The notes below the pieces were generated by a model. The model was not told where the DNA came from. It searched no databases and worked only from the letters and a program-made list of their open reading frames with translations. Shown piece after piece: positions 43,558 to 52,636 of a stretch of 64,000 nucleotides of DNA. The stretch comes from Saprospiraceae bacterium (GTDB lineage Bacteria; Bacteroidota; Bacteroidia; Chitinophagales; Saprospiraceae): positions 16,571-80,570 of the forward strand of contig JADKBS010000032.1 in the NCBI GenBank assembly GCA_016714985.1, given 5' to 3'. Within the stretch, counting starts at the first letter, position 1. Each line of letters starts with the position of its first letter. A program made the translations under genes and the position numbers.

Positions 43558-45987
43558 CTATAACCTCCTCCTTTCCTCACTCGCCCCCCCATCCCGCTGC
43601 CGTGCCTCCCGCAGTTTCCGGTTCCCAAACTTCCCGCTCCACGTCAGCATGAACACCCGCTCGGCCTGCAGGTAGCCTGCTTTCACGTAGAGGTTCTGGC
43701 TATCTTCACGGGAGGTGCCCTTGAAATTGTTGGTCATGAAAATATCGTTGCAATTGAAGGCCAGCTTGCCCCATTTCTCCCCAAAATCCTTGGAAAAACC
43801 GAGGTTCAGGTTGCCGTTCGGGCTGAACTTGGTCACGCCGTAGCGGTTGGCGGTGATGAAAAAGGCACTCAGGTCTATCGTGAACTTGTGGGGCAAGCGG
43901 AAACTGTGGTTCGAGTTGAATCCCAGCAAGTAGGCGTCGTAGTTGAAGTCCACACCCTCCAGTTCCACCAAAAAACTTTGCCAGGCCAAGAAGACGTTGT
44001 TCTGCGTCTCGTACCATTTGGTGGGCTGCACGGCGAAATTGACCATGGCGTAGGCGGTCTGCGTCGAGCCGTTGTTCACGGGGTAGGTGATGTGCGTGTT
44101 GTTCACCACGTCCACGTCGGGGATGTCCCTCATGCTCTCGGTTTCCTTGTTGTACTCCACGGTCAGGTTGATGATTTTGTAGCGGTAATCCGCCCGAATG
44201 GCCTGAACGAAGGCGGGCTGCAAGGACGGGTTGCCACCCTGCACGGTGCTGGGGTCATAAAATATGAGGTAGGGTGCCAACTGCGTGAACCCGGGCCGGA
44301 ATATGCGGCGGCTATAGGATAAATTAATGCTCTGGTTTTCATTGATATTCCGCATTAAATAAATACTGGGAAACCACGAGCCATACTGCCTGTCCACTAC
44401 GTTTGGCTGGGCTTTTGAGCCGAGGTTGGTATTGGTGTATTCATACCTTAAACCCAGCTTCATGTCCATTTTGGCATTTAATTTAAAAGATATGGTACTA
44501 TATGCGGCGGCAATATCCTCCGTCAATTTAAACCGGGAAGTGAGCATGGAATCGGCCTGCCAGTCGCTGCCCTGCACCTGGTTTTCCACCCGCACGTCGT
44601 TGTCGAAATTGGACTGGGCGAACTTCACCCCTGCCTCGAACTGTGTTTCCTTTTTAAAGGTCTGGGCATAGTCGGCCTTTGCTACGGCGATATTGATGGG
44701 CGTTTCCTTGTTCACCCTTAGTTGTTGCTCGTTGCCCGTTTCGCCATTATTAAACTCCGTGAAATATCGGTAATCACTGGGGTTGTCTATGAAATAATCA
44801 ATATAATCGGCGTCGAAGGTCAGCGTCTGCTTATCGTTAAACTTATGCTGCACATTGAAGTTTCCAGCCAATGATTGCCAATGGTTTATTTCATTGGTAA
44901 ACATGCGGGTCGTGCTGTCCAAGGCGCTGCTCGTGCGGTGCAGGATTTTGTTCTCGGCGGTCATGTCCCAATAACGGTCGAAGAGGCTGCCCAACACGCC
45001 GATGGTCGTTTTTTTGCTCACGTCCAAGTCTGCTCCGAAGCGAGCGTTCTGCGTCCAAAGGTCGGGCGAGCGCACGCTGCGGCCATCTGTTTCTATGAAA
45101 TCACTGCCCCGCTGGATGCCCCGGTAGTTGGTGAACACCTGCGGGTTATGGTCGAATTGCATGGAATAATTGCCGAAGAGGTTCAGTTTTCCCCTGCGGA
45201 AATTCAGGTTCAACCCTGTGCCGTACTTCTCTGCCTGGCCGTAGCCGCCGTTCACAGAATAGCTGCCGTTCAGGCCAGCATCTGCCGTTTTTTTCAGCAC
45301 GATATTGATGACCCCGGCGCTGCCCTGCGCATCGAAGCTGGCTGGTGGTGTGTGTATCAGTTCTATCCGCTCAATATTGTCGGCCAAAGTCCCTTCCAGC
45401 AGCGAGATGATGGCGTCGGGTGGCAACGGGCTGATTTTCCCGTTTATCATTATGATGACCCCTTGCTTGCCGCTCATTGAAATGCTGTTCGATTGCTTGT
45501 TCACGAGCACGCCCGGCGAGCGTTGGAGCACCTGCAAGGCGTTCCCCCCGGCGTTCACGCTACTGGCCGCCACGTTGATGTTCATGCGGTCAATCTTCTG
45601 CTCGAAGAACGGCTTCTTCGCCACGACCTGCACCTCCTGCAATTGCGAGGCTTCCTCCTGCAACACAATGGTTTCCAAGGACTTGTGCCCCGTGTTCTCC
45701 ATTGTGAAAACACTGGACAGGTACTCGCTGAAACCGACCATTGTCACCCGCAGCAGGTAGTTCCCGCCGCTGATTTCATCGAGGCTGAATTTCCCGTCGT
45801 CATTAGTGACGTTGCCCTTGGCGAGGCTGGAATCTGCCGCAATTAATAGTAAAACGGATGCGCCGGGCAATGGCTGGTCAGTTGCATCGGTAATTTCGCC
45901 CATGAGTTGCGCTTGTGCAAACGAGGAGGAAATGCAAAGAGAATTAAGGCCGAACAGCAGCGCTGCGGCGAGGGTTTTTGATAACAT
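43558..45987 (-). CDS. TonB-dependent outer-membrane receptor (OMP_b-brl_3 type)
   Basis: 809 residues. Signal to about residue 25; carboxypeptidase-regulatory-like domain about 28-115 (GEITDATDQPLPGASVLLLI, FSLDEISGGNYLLRVTMVG); plug-type region about 120-235 (ALQVLQRSPGVLVNKQSNSI, VIIMINGKI, GTLADNIERIELIHTPPASF, AGVINIVLKK); then a barrel with Tyr/Asn/Phe-rich strands. The architecture is that of the OMP_b-brl_3 outer-membrane group. Substrate unknown. It could be regulated by the hybrid two-component system a few genes upstream on the same strand. Confidence 0.9.
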   Translation of the reverse strand: MLSKTLAAALLFGLNSLCISSSFAQAQLMGEITDATDQPLPGASVLLLIAADSSLAKGNVTNDDGKFSLDEISGGNYLLRVTMVGFSEYLSSVFTMENTGHKSLETIVLQEEASQLQEVQVVAKKPFFEQKIDRMNINVAASSVNAGGNALQVLQRSPGVLVNKQSNSISMSGKQGVIIMINGKISPLPPDAIISLLEGTLADNIERIELIHTPPASFDAQGSAGVINIVLKKTADAGLNGSYSVNGGYGQAEKYGTGLNLNFRRGKLNLFGNYSMQFDHNPQVFTNYRGIQRGSDFIETDGRSVRSPDLWTQNARFGADLDVSKKTTIGVLGSLFDRYWDMTAENKILHRTSSALDSTTRMFTNEINHWQSLAGNFNVQHKFNDKQTLTFDADYIDYFIDNPSDYRYFTEFNNGETGNEQQLRVNKETPINIAVAKADYAQTFKKETQFEAGVKFAQSNFDNDVRVENQVQGSDWQADSMLTSRFKLTEDIAAAYSTISFKLNAKMDMKLGLRYEYTNTNLGSKAQPNVVDRQYGSWFPSIYLMRNINENQSINLSYSRRIFRPGFTQLAPYLIFYDPSTVQGGNPSLQPAFVQAIRADYRYKIINLTVEYNKETESMRDIPDVDVVNNTHITYPVNNGSTQTAYAMVNFAVQPTKWYETQNNVFLAWQSFLVELEGVDFNYDAYLLGFNSNHSFRLPHKFTIDLSAFFITANRYGVTKFSPNGNLNLGFSKDFGEKWGKLAFNCNDIFMTNNFKGTSREDSQNLYVKAGYLQAERVFMLTWSGKFGNRKLREARQRDGGASEERRRL

Positions 45988-46047
45988 AGTCGGATGATTT
46001 ACCTCACACTAGCCCTTCTCTTGCGAGGAGAGCAGGGAGTGCTTGAT

Positions 46048-46830
46048 TCAAAAGATTAACTTAGTTGGTGGTGATTCCTGTTTTGAGTACCAGTAGTCCA
46101 TCATCTGCTGAGTCAGTGCCTGCTGGCTGGTCGTGTCTTTTAATAGGTCATCAAAACTCATCTGCTTGATGTCGAGGCAATATTGCATGAGCAGCCACGC
46201 CTCATAATAATCCCTTGGTGCTACCGTGCCGTCCTTGAAATGAAATGCCCAGCCGTCTGTTTCGTCCATTTTTCGTTCAATATTTGCCTTTAGATAAAGC
46301 TGGTCAGCGTCCTTCCGGGCAATGTATTCCGGATAGCCTTCCCACTTCCAGTTGGGGTGGCCAGCGACTGGGTTGGAGTGCAAAAACCCATATTTTTCAA
46401 ATTGCAAACAATGCACCGCCTCATGGGCGATTAATTGGGTCAGGTTCCATTGATGGCCATTTAATGCCACATAATTCGCCTTGGAATCGGCATCCCCCAT
46501 GAGCACTATGATGTCCGAAAATCCCCAACCAAAAGCCTGTCCACGCAGCGTTTCCATGAGTTTCGGATAAATGGAGCCGTCGTTCAGGCAGAGGTTCAGC
46601 CGTGTGTTTTCATTAAACAGCTCGCTTGATTTTAATAATTGTGCAGCATCATCAAGCCTTGTGATTAAATCCTTTTCCAGCGGCGAATGATGGTAAACGG
46701 TGAACATCCCTGCCGCTGTTTTATTGGCATATAACCAATTTGGATTTAAGGCAATGCCTGCCAAAATCCCCAGCAATAGCAGGCCCGTTGCCGTTATTCT
46801 TGCTGCCCATTTTGCGATAATTCGTTTCAT
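46048..46830 (-). CDS. Membrane-anchored zincin-like peptidase candidate
   Basis: 260 residues from the ATG at 46830 (an in-frame ATG 21 bases earlier is less likely). One membrane helix (ITATGLLLLGILAGIAL), then a soluble domain facing the periplasm. HEAVH at 136-140 in QLIAHEAVHCLQF is an HExxH zinc motif; about 24 residues on, WKWEGYPEYIARK supplies a Glu that could be the third ligand, as in gluzincins. No named family recognised. It lies between the TonB receptor and the sensor kinase gene. Confidence 0.7.
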   Translation of the reverse strand: MKRIIAKWAARITATGLLLLGILAGIALNPNWLYANKTAAGMFTVYHHSPLEKDLITRLDDAAQLLKSSELFNENTRLNLCLNDGSIYPKLMETLRGQAFGWGFSDIIVLMGDADSKANYVALNGHQWNLTQLIAHEAVHCLQFEKYGFLHSNPVAGHPNWKWEGYPEYIARKDADQLYLKANIERKMDETDGWAFHFKDGTVAPRDYYEAWLLMQYCLDIKQMSFDDLLKDTTSQQALTQQMMDYWYSKQESPPTKLIF

Positions 46831-46930
46831 ATAATTATGTTTTTTAGTCATTGCTAAGCAATTTTCCTACGTATAGTTCGCCCTTATAGCGTGGACGGTT
46901 CGCTTCGGGATGAAAAAAGCGGCGTGTGCC

Positions 46931-46974
46931 CCCTCTCACCCTCTCACTCTCTCACCCTCTCACCCTCTCACCCT
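46931..46974. repeat. Tandem repeat of CTCTCACC
   Basis: About five and a half 8-base units (CCCTCTCA, one variant ACTCTCTC). Lies directly after the stop codon of the sensor kinase gene and upstream of the peptidase gene. Confidence 0.85.
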
Positions 46975-49900
46975 CTAATTCTCCACCCCCGCCAGCCTAT
47001 CCCGCCACTCCACGGGCGTCATGCCGAACTCCTGCTTGAACACCCGCCCGAAATAGCCGGGGTCGTTGAAGCCGGAATCGAAGGCCACGGAAGTAATGGT
47101 CAGGTGCTGGTTTTCGAGCAGTTCCTTGGCCTTTGCTAGCCGGATGTTTCGAATGAACTTCGTGGCCGAGCAGCCCGTCAGCGCCGAGAGCTTGCGGTGC
47201 AGGTGCGAGTGGCTCATGCCTATTTCCTTGCAAAGCCCCTCCACGTTGAACTCGGCATCGTCTAAATGGGCTTCCACTGCACGGCGCACTTTCCGTACGA
47301 AATAGTCTTCTGATTCCTTCATTTCAGGGGCAACGGGTTTGGTCAATTTCAATGGGAAATGCTCCCCGCCAATGCCTGCCACGCTACGGTAGTGGCGTTG
47401 CAAGCGGCGGCGGGTTTCCAGCAGGTTGCGGATTTGCAGCAGTAGCTCTTCCCGATGAAAAGGCTTCGCCAGATAGGCATCTGCCCCCTGCTCCAGCCCT
47501 TCCAAGCGGCTCTCGACACCCACTTTGGCTGTGAGCATGATAACCGGGACGTGGCTGGTGCGCTCGTCGTTTTTCAAAAAACGGCACGCCTCATAGCCGT
47601 TCATCACGGGCATCATCACGTCCGTCACCACGAGGTCGGGGATTTGCTGTGTGGCCAATTCGACGCCTTCTTGCCCGTTGACAGCGCTTACCACCCTGTA
47701 ATTGCTTGACAAACAGGCCTTTAAGTAGGTCATTACATCAGGGTTGTCCTCCATGAGCAACAGCAAAGGCAGGCCGTTTTCATCGCCACTCCTGTTTTCT
47801 ACTCCGCCAATATTTTCCCCGATAGGAAAAATTGCTAAAGGAGAAAGGGCAACTTGTAATTCCTCATCGGCAATCTGTTCCTTAAGCAAATCCGTTTTAC
47901 GTCCAACGCTGATAGGAACTGAACCCTGCCCCCCAATCGTAAATCCCCAATGGGTATCGCCACCACAAACTCCGCCCCTTCCCCTCCTCTGCTTCGGGCC
48001 ACAATCTCCCCGCCCATCAGTTTCACGAACTCCTTCGTCAAGGCCAGTCCGATGCCGCTGCCTTGGTACTGCGCCGACTCAGTGGCTTGGAAAAAGCGGT
48101 CGAAAATTTTTGGCAATTTCTCCGCTGGGATGCCGGGGCCTGTGTCCCGAACCTTGAGGAGCAGGGTAGGGGAGCCGCCCTGCGGGCCGGGTTGCTGCGC
48201 AACGGAGACATAGACATTTCCACCTGCTGGGGTGAACTTCACTGCATTGGACAACAGGTTCGATAACACCCGTTGCAGCTTTTCGGCGTCGAAGTCCATC
48301 ACCAGTTCATCGAGGTCGGAGAGGAAGTGCAGGCCAAGCTGCTTGTCCGAGGCCATGGAGTGGAAATTATTGGTGACGTATTTCAAATAGCCCACCACGT
48401 CGCCCTGCTGGAGGTTCAGGCGCTCGGCGCCGTTTTCCATTTTGGCCAATTCCAGCATCTGGTTCACAAGGCCGAGAAGGTTTTGCCCGTTCCGCTCAAT
48501 GAGGTCGAAATTGGAAATTAAGGAAATTGGGAAACTAGGGCCCTGCTGTACCGAAGCCCCAATTTCCGAATTTCTCAATTTCTCAATTTCCAATTTCCCG
48601 TTTTCAACCATACCGAGAATAATCGTCAGCGGCGTCCGAAACTCGTGCGTGATGTTCGCAAACAAGCGGTTCTTCGCATTGTCCAACTCCTTCAATCGCA
48701 GTGTCTCCTGCCGTTCCATGCGGCGGTCGAGCAGGAAGCGGTATGCCACGAAAATTGCGCCAGCAACCATGAATGCGTACAGTGACCATGCCCACCAAGT
48801 GAGCCACCACGGCGGCGAAATGGCCACCACCACCGAGGTTTCCTTGCCCCAAACGCCGAAGCTGTTCGCCCCACGCACCCGGAACTGGTAGGTGCCCGGC
48901 GGCACTTTCACGTAGGTCGCCTTGAGGTCTTGGCCCGCCACCCGCCATTCGTCGTCAAAGCCTTCGAGCTTGAATTCGAGGCGGTTGGCGTCGGGGTCGT
49001 TGAAGTCGAGGGCTGAGAAGCTGAAGTTGAACACGTTCTCATCGTGCCTCAATTCCAGTGGGCTTAGCTGGCCCATTGCAGCGTCATAGCGGCTTTCGGG
49101 GCCGTCGGCGTCCAGCAGCTCGAAGCCAGTGATGCGCACGGCTGGCGGGGTAGTGTTCAAACTATCGAGCTGTCGGGGGTCGAAATAGTGCAGGCCGCTG
49201 CGCCCGCCGACGAAGACCAGGCCCTCCTCGTTCTTGAAAATGGCGTCCTGCTCGAAGGGTAGCGCCGAAAGCCCACTTGTCCCGCCGTAGGAGAACACGG
49301 TCTCTTTCACGGGGTCGAAGGCCAGCAGCTTATCGGACAGTACCCAAAGGCGTCCGTCATTGTCCATGGTCATGCCTTTTAGGTGGCCGCCCTTCGTGCC
49401 GAAGCGGTTTTGGTCGAAAAAGCCGCATTCGCCCGTTTCGGGGTTCAACTTCAGCAGCCCGGCGTCAAGGCAGACCCAAATGAAGCCGTTTTCGTCCTGT
49501 GCGGGCGGGCTTTGCCAGAAATTGCTGCCTTCCGGCACATCGTTGATTTTGTAGCGGGTGAATTGGTGGGTCGCTGGCGCAAAACGGGTGATGAAGAACG
49601 GCATTTTCGTTGCGTCCTTGCCGCCGCCCGTTATCCATAGCGCCCCTTCGTTGTCCATGAACAGCTTCCCTGTGTAGTCGTGCGGCAGGCTGTTCGGGTC
49701 GCCTTTTTTGCTCCGCAATGCGGTGAACTGCTCCGTTTTTCCATCGAAATGCACAAGGCCAGCGCCATAAGTGGCCAGCCATAGGTTGCCTTTTTTGTCT
49801 GCCAAAACATCCCGTAGCGGTGCGGCTGGCAAGCTGTTCGGGTCGCTTTTTTGATGCACAAATGGCTTGGCCTGCTTGTGCTCCAAGTCGTAGCGGACGA

Positions 49901-51254
49901 GGCCACCAGCCGACTTCATGCCCCAGATTTTGCCTTCGGCACCCTTTACGATTTTCTCGCTACCAGCCAGCGCGGCGTCCTGTTCACTGTACTGCGGCGC
50001 TTTGGAACCTCCCTGCGGCTGCGTACTAAGCTTGCCCAGCAGGTTTTCTTTGGTGGAAAACAGGATATTTCGCTGACCGTCCTCGCAGATGCTCTTCACG
50101 GCGTCGGTCTTTGTGGGCAGATACACGGCATTGAACATGCCCCGCTTGCCCGCCGTGCGATAGACCCGTGCGCCATCTGAGGCCGTGCTGAACCAACGCA
50201 CCCCGTCCTTCGATTGGAAGCCCGCCCAAGCATTGTTTTCACGGAGGTAACTGCCCTTTTTACCATCGGAATTGTAAATCCGGGCTTGGCCCGTGGCGGG
50301 GTCGTAGCATTTGATGCCGCCCGCCCAGTTGCCAATCCAAATCAGGCCGTCCTTGTCCTCGAAAAGGAACGTTACCTGCGAGCGCCAATTGGCATTTCCC
50401 TTGGGGATGCTAAGGCTGTTTTCGTCGCCTTCGTTCTTGAATCGCTTGAAACTGCCGCTCGCCTTGTCCATGCGGTGCAGCCCGTTGCCGTCCGTACCGA
50501 CCCAGAGGTTGCCTTTTTTATCTTCGTAAATGGCCCGTACTTCATTGTTGATGAGGGTGGTCGGGTCGTTTTTTTTATTCAAAAAGCGGTCGAAATCGTT
50601 GGTTTCGGAGCGAAAGCGGTTAAGGCCGCCCGCGTCATCGCCATCGAAAAAGAAACCCGTACCGACCCAAAGCGTGCCCTTCGAGTCAATAAGCAGCGAG
50701 CGCACTTGGTTGCAACTGAGGCTGTGCTTGTCGTTGGGGATGTTCTGGTAGCGCACGATGTCGCCCGTGCGGGGGTTGAGCCGGTCGAGGCCACCCATGG
50801 TGCCCACCCAGATGTAGCCGTCCTCATCTTCGGCGATGGCGCTGATGGCATTGTCGCTGAGGCCCTGCCGCCCGCCGAAGTAGCGGGTAAAGCGGTTGGT
50901 GCTGGGGTCATAGTGGTTGAGGCCACTGCCCCAGGTGCCTATCCAAAGCGAACCGTCGCTGGCCGGGAAGATGCACTCGATATAGTCCCCGGAGATGGAG
51001 CGGGGGTTGTTGGGGTCGTGCAGGTAGGTGCGGAACTGGTTGCCGTCCCAGCGGTGCAGGCCGTACTGCGAGCCAAACCACATATAGCCGTAGCGATCCT
51101 GCACGATGGCCTGAACGTGGTTGCCCGGCTCGCCGTTCGGCAGTTCGAACTGCTGGAGGTCGAGCGCATCGAGGCGGTTGGTGGGCTGCTGGGCAATTGC
51201 CCCCCCGATGGGAAACAGTAGAAGGAGGAATAGCCGGGTGATTGATTTCTTCAT
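46975..51254 (-). CDS. Hybrid two-component sensor kinase/response regulator (HTCS), frameshifted between kinase and receiver
   Basis: One-protein two-component regulator. From the ATG at 51254: signal peptide; Reg_prop beta-propeller repeats about 25-730 (DRYGYMWFGSQYGLHRWDG, WVGTMGGLDRLNP); Y_Y_Y domain about 735-800; membrane helix about 815; histidine kinase with H-box ITHEFRTPLTIILG; HATPase with NLLSNAVKFTPAGG and GSGIGLALTKEFVKLMGGE. The frame then breaks at the C6 run 47929-47934. With one base restored it continues through QGSVPISVGRK into a receiver (LVVTDVMMPVMNG) and an AraC-type HTH (VAFDSGFNDPGYFGRVFKQE) to the stop at 46975. Senses a periplasmic ligand, probably a glycan. A DNA repeat is inserted in frame at 48507-48599. 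Confidence 0.9.
48507..48599. repeat. AATTTC repeat in frame inside the sensor kinase
   Basis: Five copies of AATTTC (48557-48599) face three copies of GGAAATT/GAAATTGG (48507-48535), forming a fold-back. It encodes about 31 residues (GKLEIEKLRNSEIGASVQQG …) between the H-box helix and DLIERNGQNLLGLVNQMLEL, where histidine kinases usually have only a short stretch. The same GAAATTGG motif stands alone at 10718-10742. Confidence 0.75.
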
Positions 51255-51268
51255 AAAAATCGCATTGT

Positions 51269-51300
51269 GCAGCCCCTGACCTTTAGGGGTCAGGGGCTGC
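51269..51300. promoter_or_regulatory. Hairpin in the leader of the HTCS gene
   Basis: GCAGCCCCTGACC and its exact complement flank a 6-base loop, 14 bases upstream of the HTCS start. No T-run follows in either direction, so it is more likely a leader structure than a terminator. Confidence 0.45.
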
Positions 51301-51421
51301 GCATGTATCGAAAAAGCAAAGCGAGCCTACTGCCCACCTTGCCCAAAGATTGTATGAAACTTAAGTCTTGGATTCCGGTTTTCCGATGTAAGCGGTCAAA
51401 AATTGGAAGTAGCAGTACCCC

Positions 51422-51454
51422 CAATCGTAAATCCGCAATCGTAAATCGTAAATC
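51422..51454. repeat. Tandem repeat of CAATCGTAAATCC
   Basis: Two and a half units (CAATCGTAAATCC, GCAATCGTAAAT, CGTAAATC) between the 51458 stop and the HTCS leader. A related unit (CAATCGTAAATCC) recurs in frame at about 47935 in the linker of the HTCS gene. Confidence 0.6.
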
Positions 51455-51457
51455 ACT

Positions 51458-51874
51458 TCACTTCCCCTTCACAAGTTCATCCCCCTGTGCAGCTGGCACT
51501 TCCATCTTCTGATGCTTCAAGACCTCCAGTACCCCATTGGAAAGACGTAATGCCTGTATGACCGTTGCATCTTGCTGGCTGATGGTCAGGGTATAGGTGC
51601 CATCGGGCATTCCCTTGAGGTTGAGCCGCTTGGCGAACCCTGCCTTCCGACTGACGTACTGCGAGAACCAGTTGTTACCGTTCACATCTTGCAATAGGAC
51701 AAGCGTACCCTTCTTTTCCAAATTGGCCAGCCGAAGATCGAGCGAAGTGCTGTTGTCAGCCGATTTTTCGATGCTCACCAAAAGGCGACTGAGCGGGCTT
51801 GGCATTTGGTTGGCGAAGGTGGTGACTGCTCCAAACAGCAGCATTGCGACGATCAACTTGATTGTTTTTTTCAT
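51458..51874 (-). CDS. Small secreted beta-sheet protein, Bacteroidota-type
   Basis: 138 residues from the ATG at 51874 (MKKTIKLIVAMLLFGAVTTF, signal peptide). The domain reads SLDLRLANLEKKGTLVLLQD, VNGNNWFSQYVSRKAGFAKR, LKGMPDGTYTLTISQQDATV. The 'G.P.GTYTL.I' pattern at its end is shared with T9SS sorting domains and DUF3244-like proteins. No T9SS tail proper and no known function. It lies alone, upstream of the HTCS gene on the same strand. Confidence 0.7.
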   Translation of the reverse strand: MKKTIKLIVAMLLFGAVTTFANQMPSPLSRLLVSIEKSADNSTSLDLRLANLEKKGTLVLLQDVNGNNWFSQYVSRKAGFAKRLNLKGMPDGTYTLTISQQDATVIQALRLSNGVLEVLKHQKMEVPAAQGDELVKGK

Positions 51875-52171
51875 GTCGGATGATTTTTGGATGCTGGATA
51901 TTGGATACTGTTGGGTAGAACAGGAGCCAAGCGCAAGCATCGGTTAGTTGTCTCGCAAAGATGTGGTCGGTGCTATGGTCCTCGTTCGGACAGATGGGCC
52001 AAGGTATGGGATGAATCGCCCATTAGAGTGGGACGGGTATTGCCAATATGGCAATAGTATTGTTTTTACATGGCAAGGAGGTACCTTTTAGGAAGTAGTA
52101 CTAACTGTTCTGTTGAATTTGATGGGAAAATTGGGACGAATGAACTGAAAAAGCACTTGATGGGTGAAAGC

Positions 52172-52208
52172 AAAAAAAAATGCCGAACCTGATTCCTCAG
52201 GCTCGGCA
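52172..52208 (-). terminator. Intrinsic terminator, minus strand
   Basis: TGCCGAGCCTGA pairs with TCAGGTTCGGCA (one G-T) around a 4-base loop and is followed, reading left, by nine T (A-run 52172-52180). No minus-strand gene precedes it. Confidence 0.75.
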
Positions 52209-52235
52209 AATGCGATTTCGTGTTTATCTCTTTGG

Positions 52236-52281
52236 AAAAATCTGGCGGTACAAATAATATTGTGATTACCTATCCGCCAGA
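52236..52281 (-). terminator. Second intrinsic-terminator-like hairpin, minus strand
   Basis: TCTGGCGG (52274-52281, read leftward) and CCGCCAGA (52241-52248) flank a 25-base loop and are followed by five T (A-run 52236-52240). Weaker than the one at 52172 because of the long loop. Confidence 0.5.
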
Positions 52282-52636
52282 TATATTTAAAGATCTTAGT
52301 TGTAAGTACTGTGTTTGGGCGAACCAATGAATTGATTCAAAATGCTTGGACTAATTCAGTGGTCAAAACGATTCCACATTGAAAATTTGTCTTAAATAGT
52401 GTGGTACTGGTTTTCAGATTTGAATACATGACAAAGGTAGGTGCAGAAGATAGACGCTCAAAATCCAAAAAAGCAATCAATGTTCCTGAAAATAAGGAAA
52501 AAATAGTGGGTTTCAAGTGAGATGTACCGCTAATAACCAATTGACTGACAATAATTTGTAATCTATTCTATCAAATGAGGCTTGTTCAGAAAAATTGCTA
52601 ATTTTGACCTTGATTGGTGAAACAAATACGCAACAC

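Larger units (their letters stand above)
51875..52636. other. Gene-free stretch with tandem leftward terminators
   Basis: No coding frame with support. It is AT-rich and contains two hairpins with T-runs on the minus strand (52181-52208, 52241-52281) and an AT-rich region before the 52637 gene. A short RNA read leftward from about 52.45 kb is possible. Confidence 0.5.

Noticed and set aside
46931..46974. Tandem repeat considered as a CRISPR array
   Set aside because: Units are 8 bases without spacers; no cas genes.
47929..47934. Programmed frameshifting between kinase and receiver
   Set aside because: The same kind of homopolymer break occurs in many unrelated genes here, so consensus error is simpler.
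50214..51221. 335-codon plus-strand frame opposite the HTCS propeller
   Set aside because: Val/Ala-rich shadow; the minus strand has clear Reg_prop repeats.
52088..52540. Two minus-strand frames of 67-79 codons in the 52-kb gap
   Set aside because: They run through the terminator hairpins and have no recognisable sequence.
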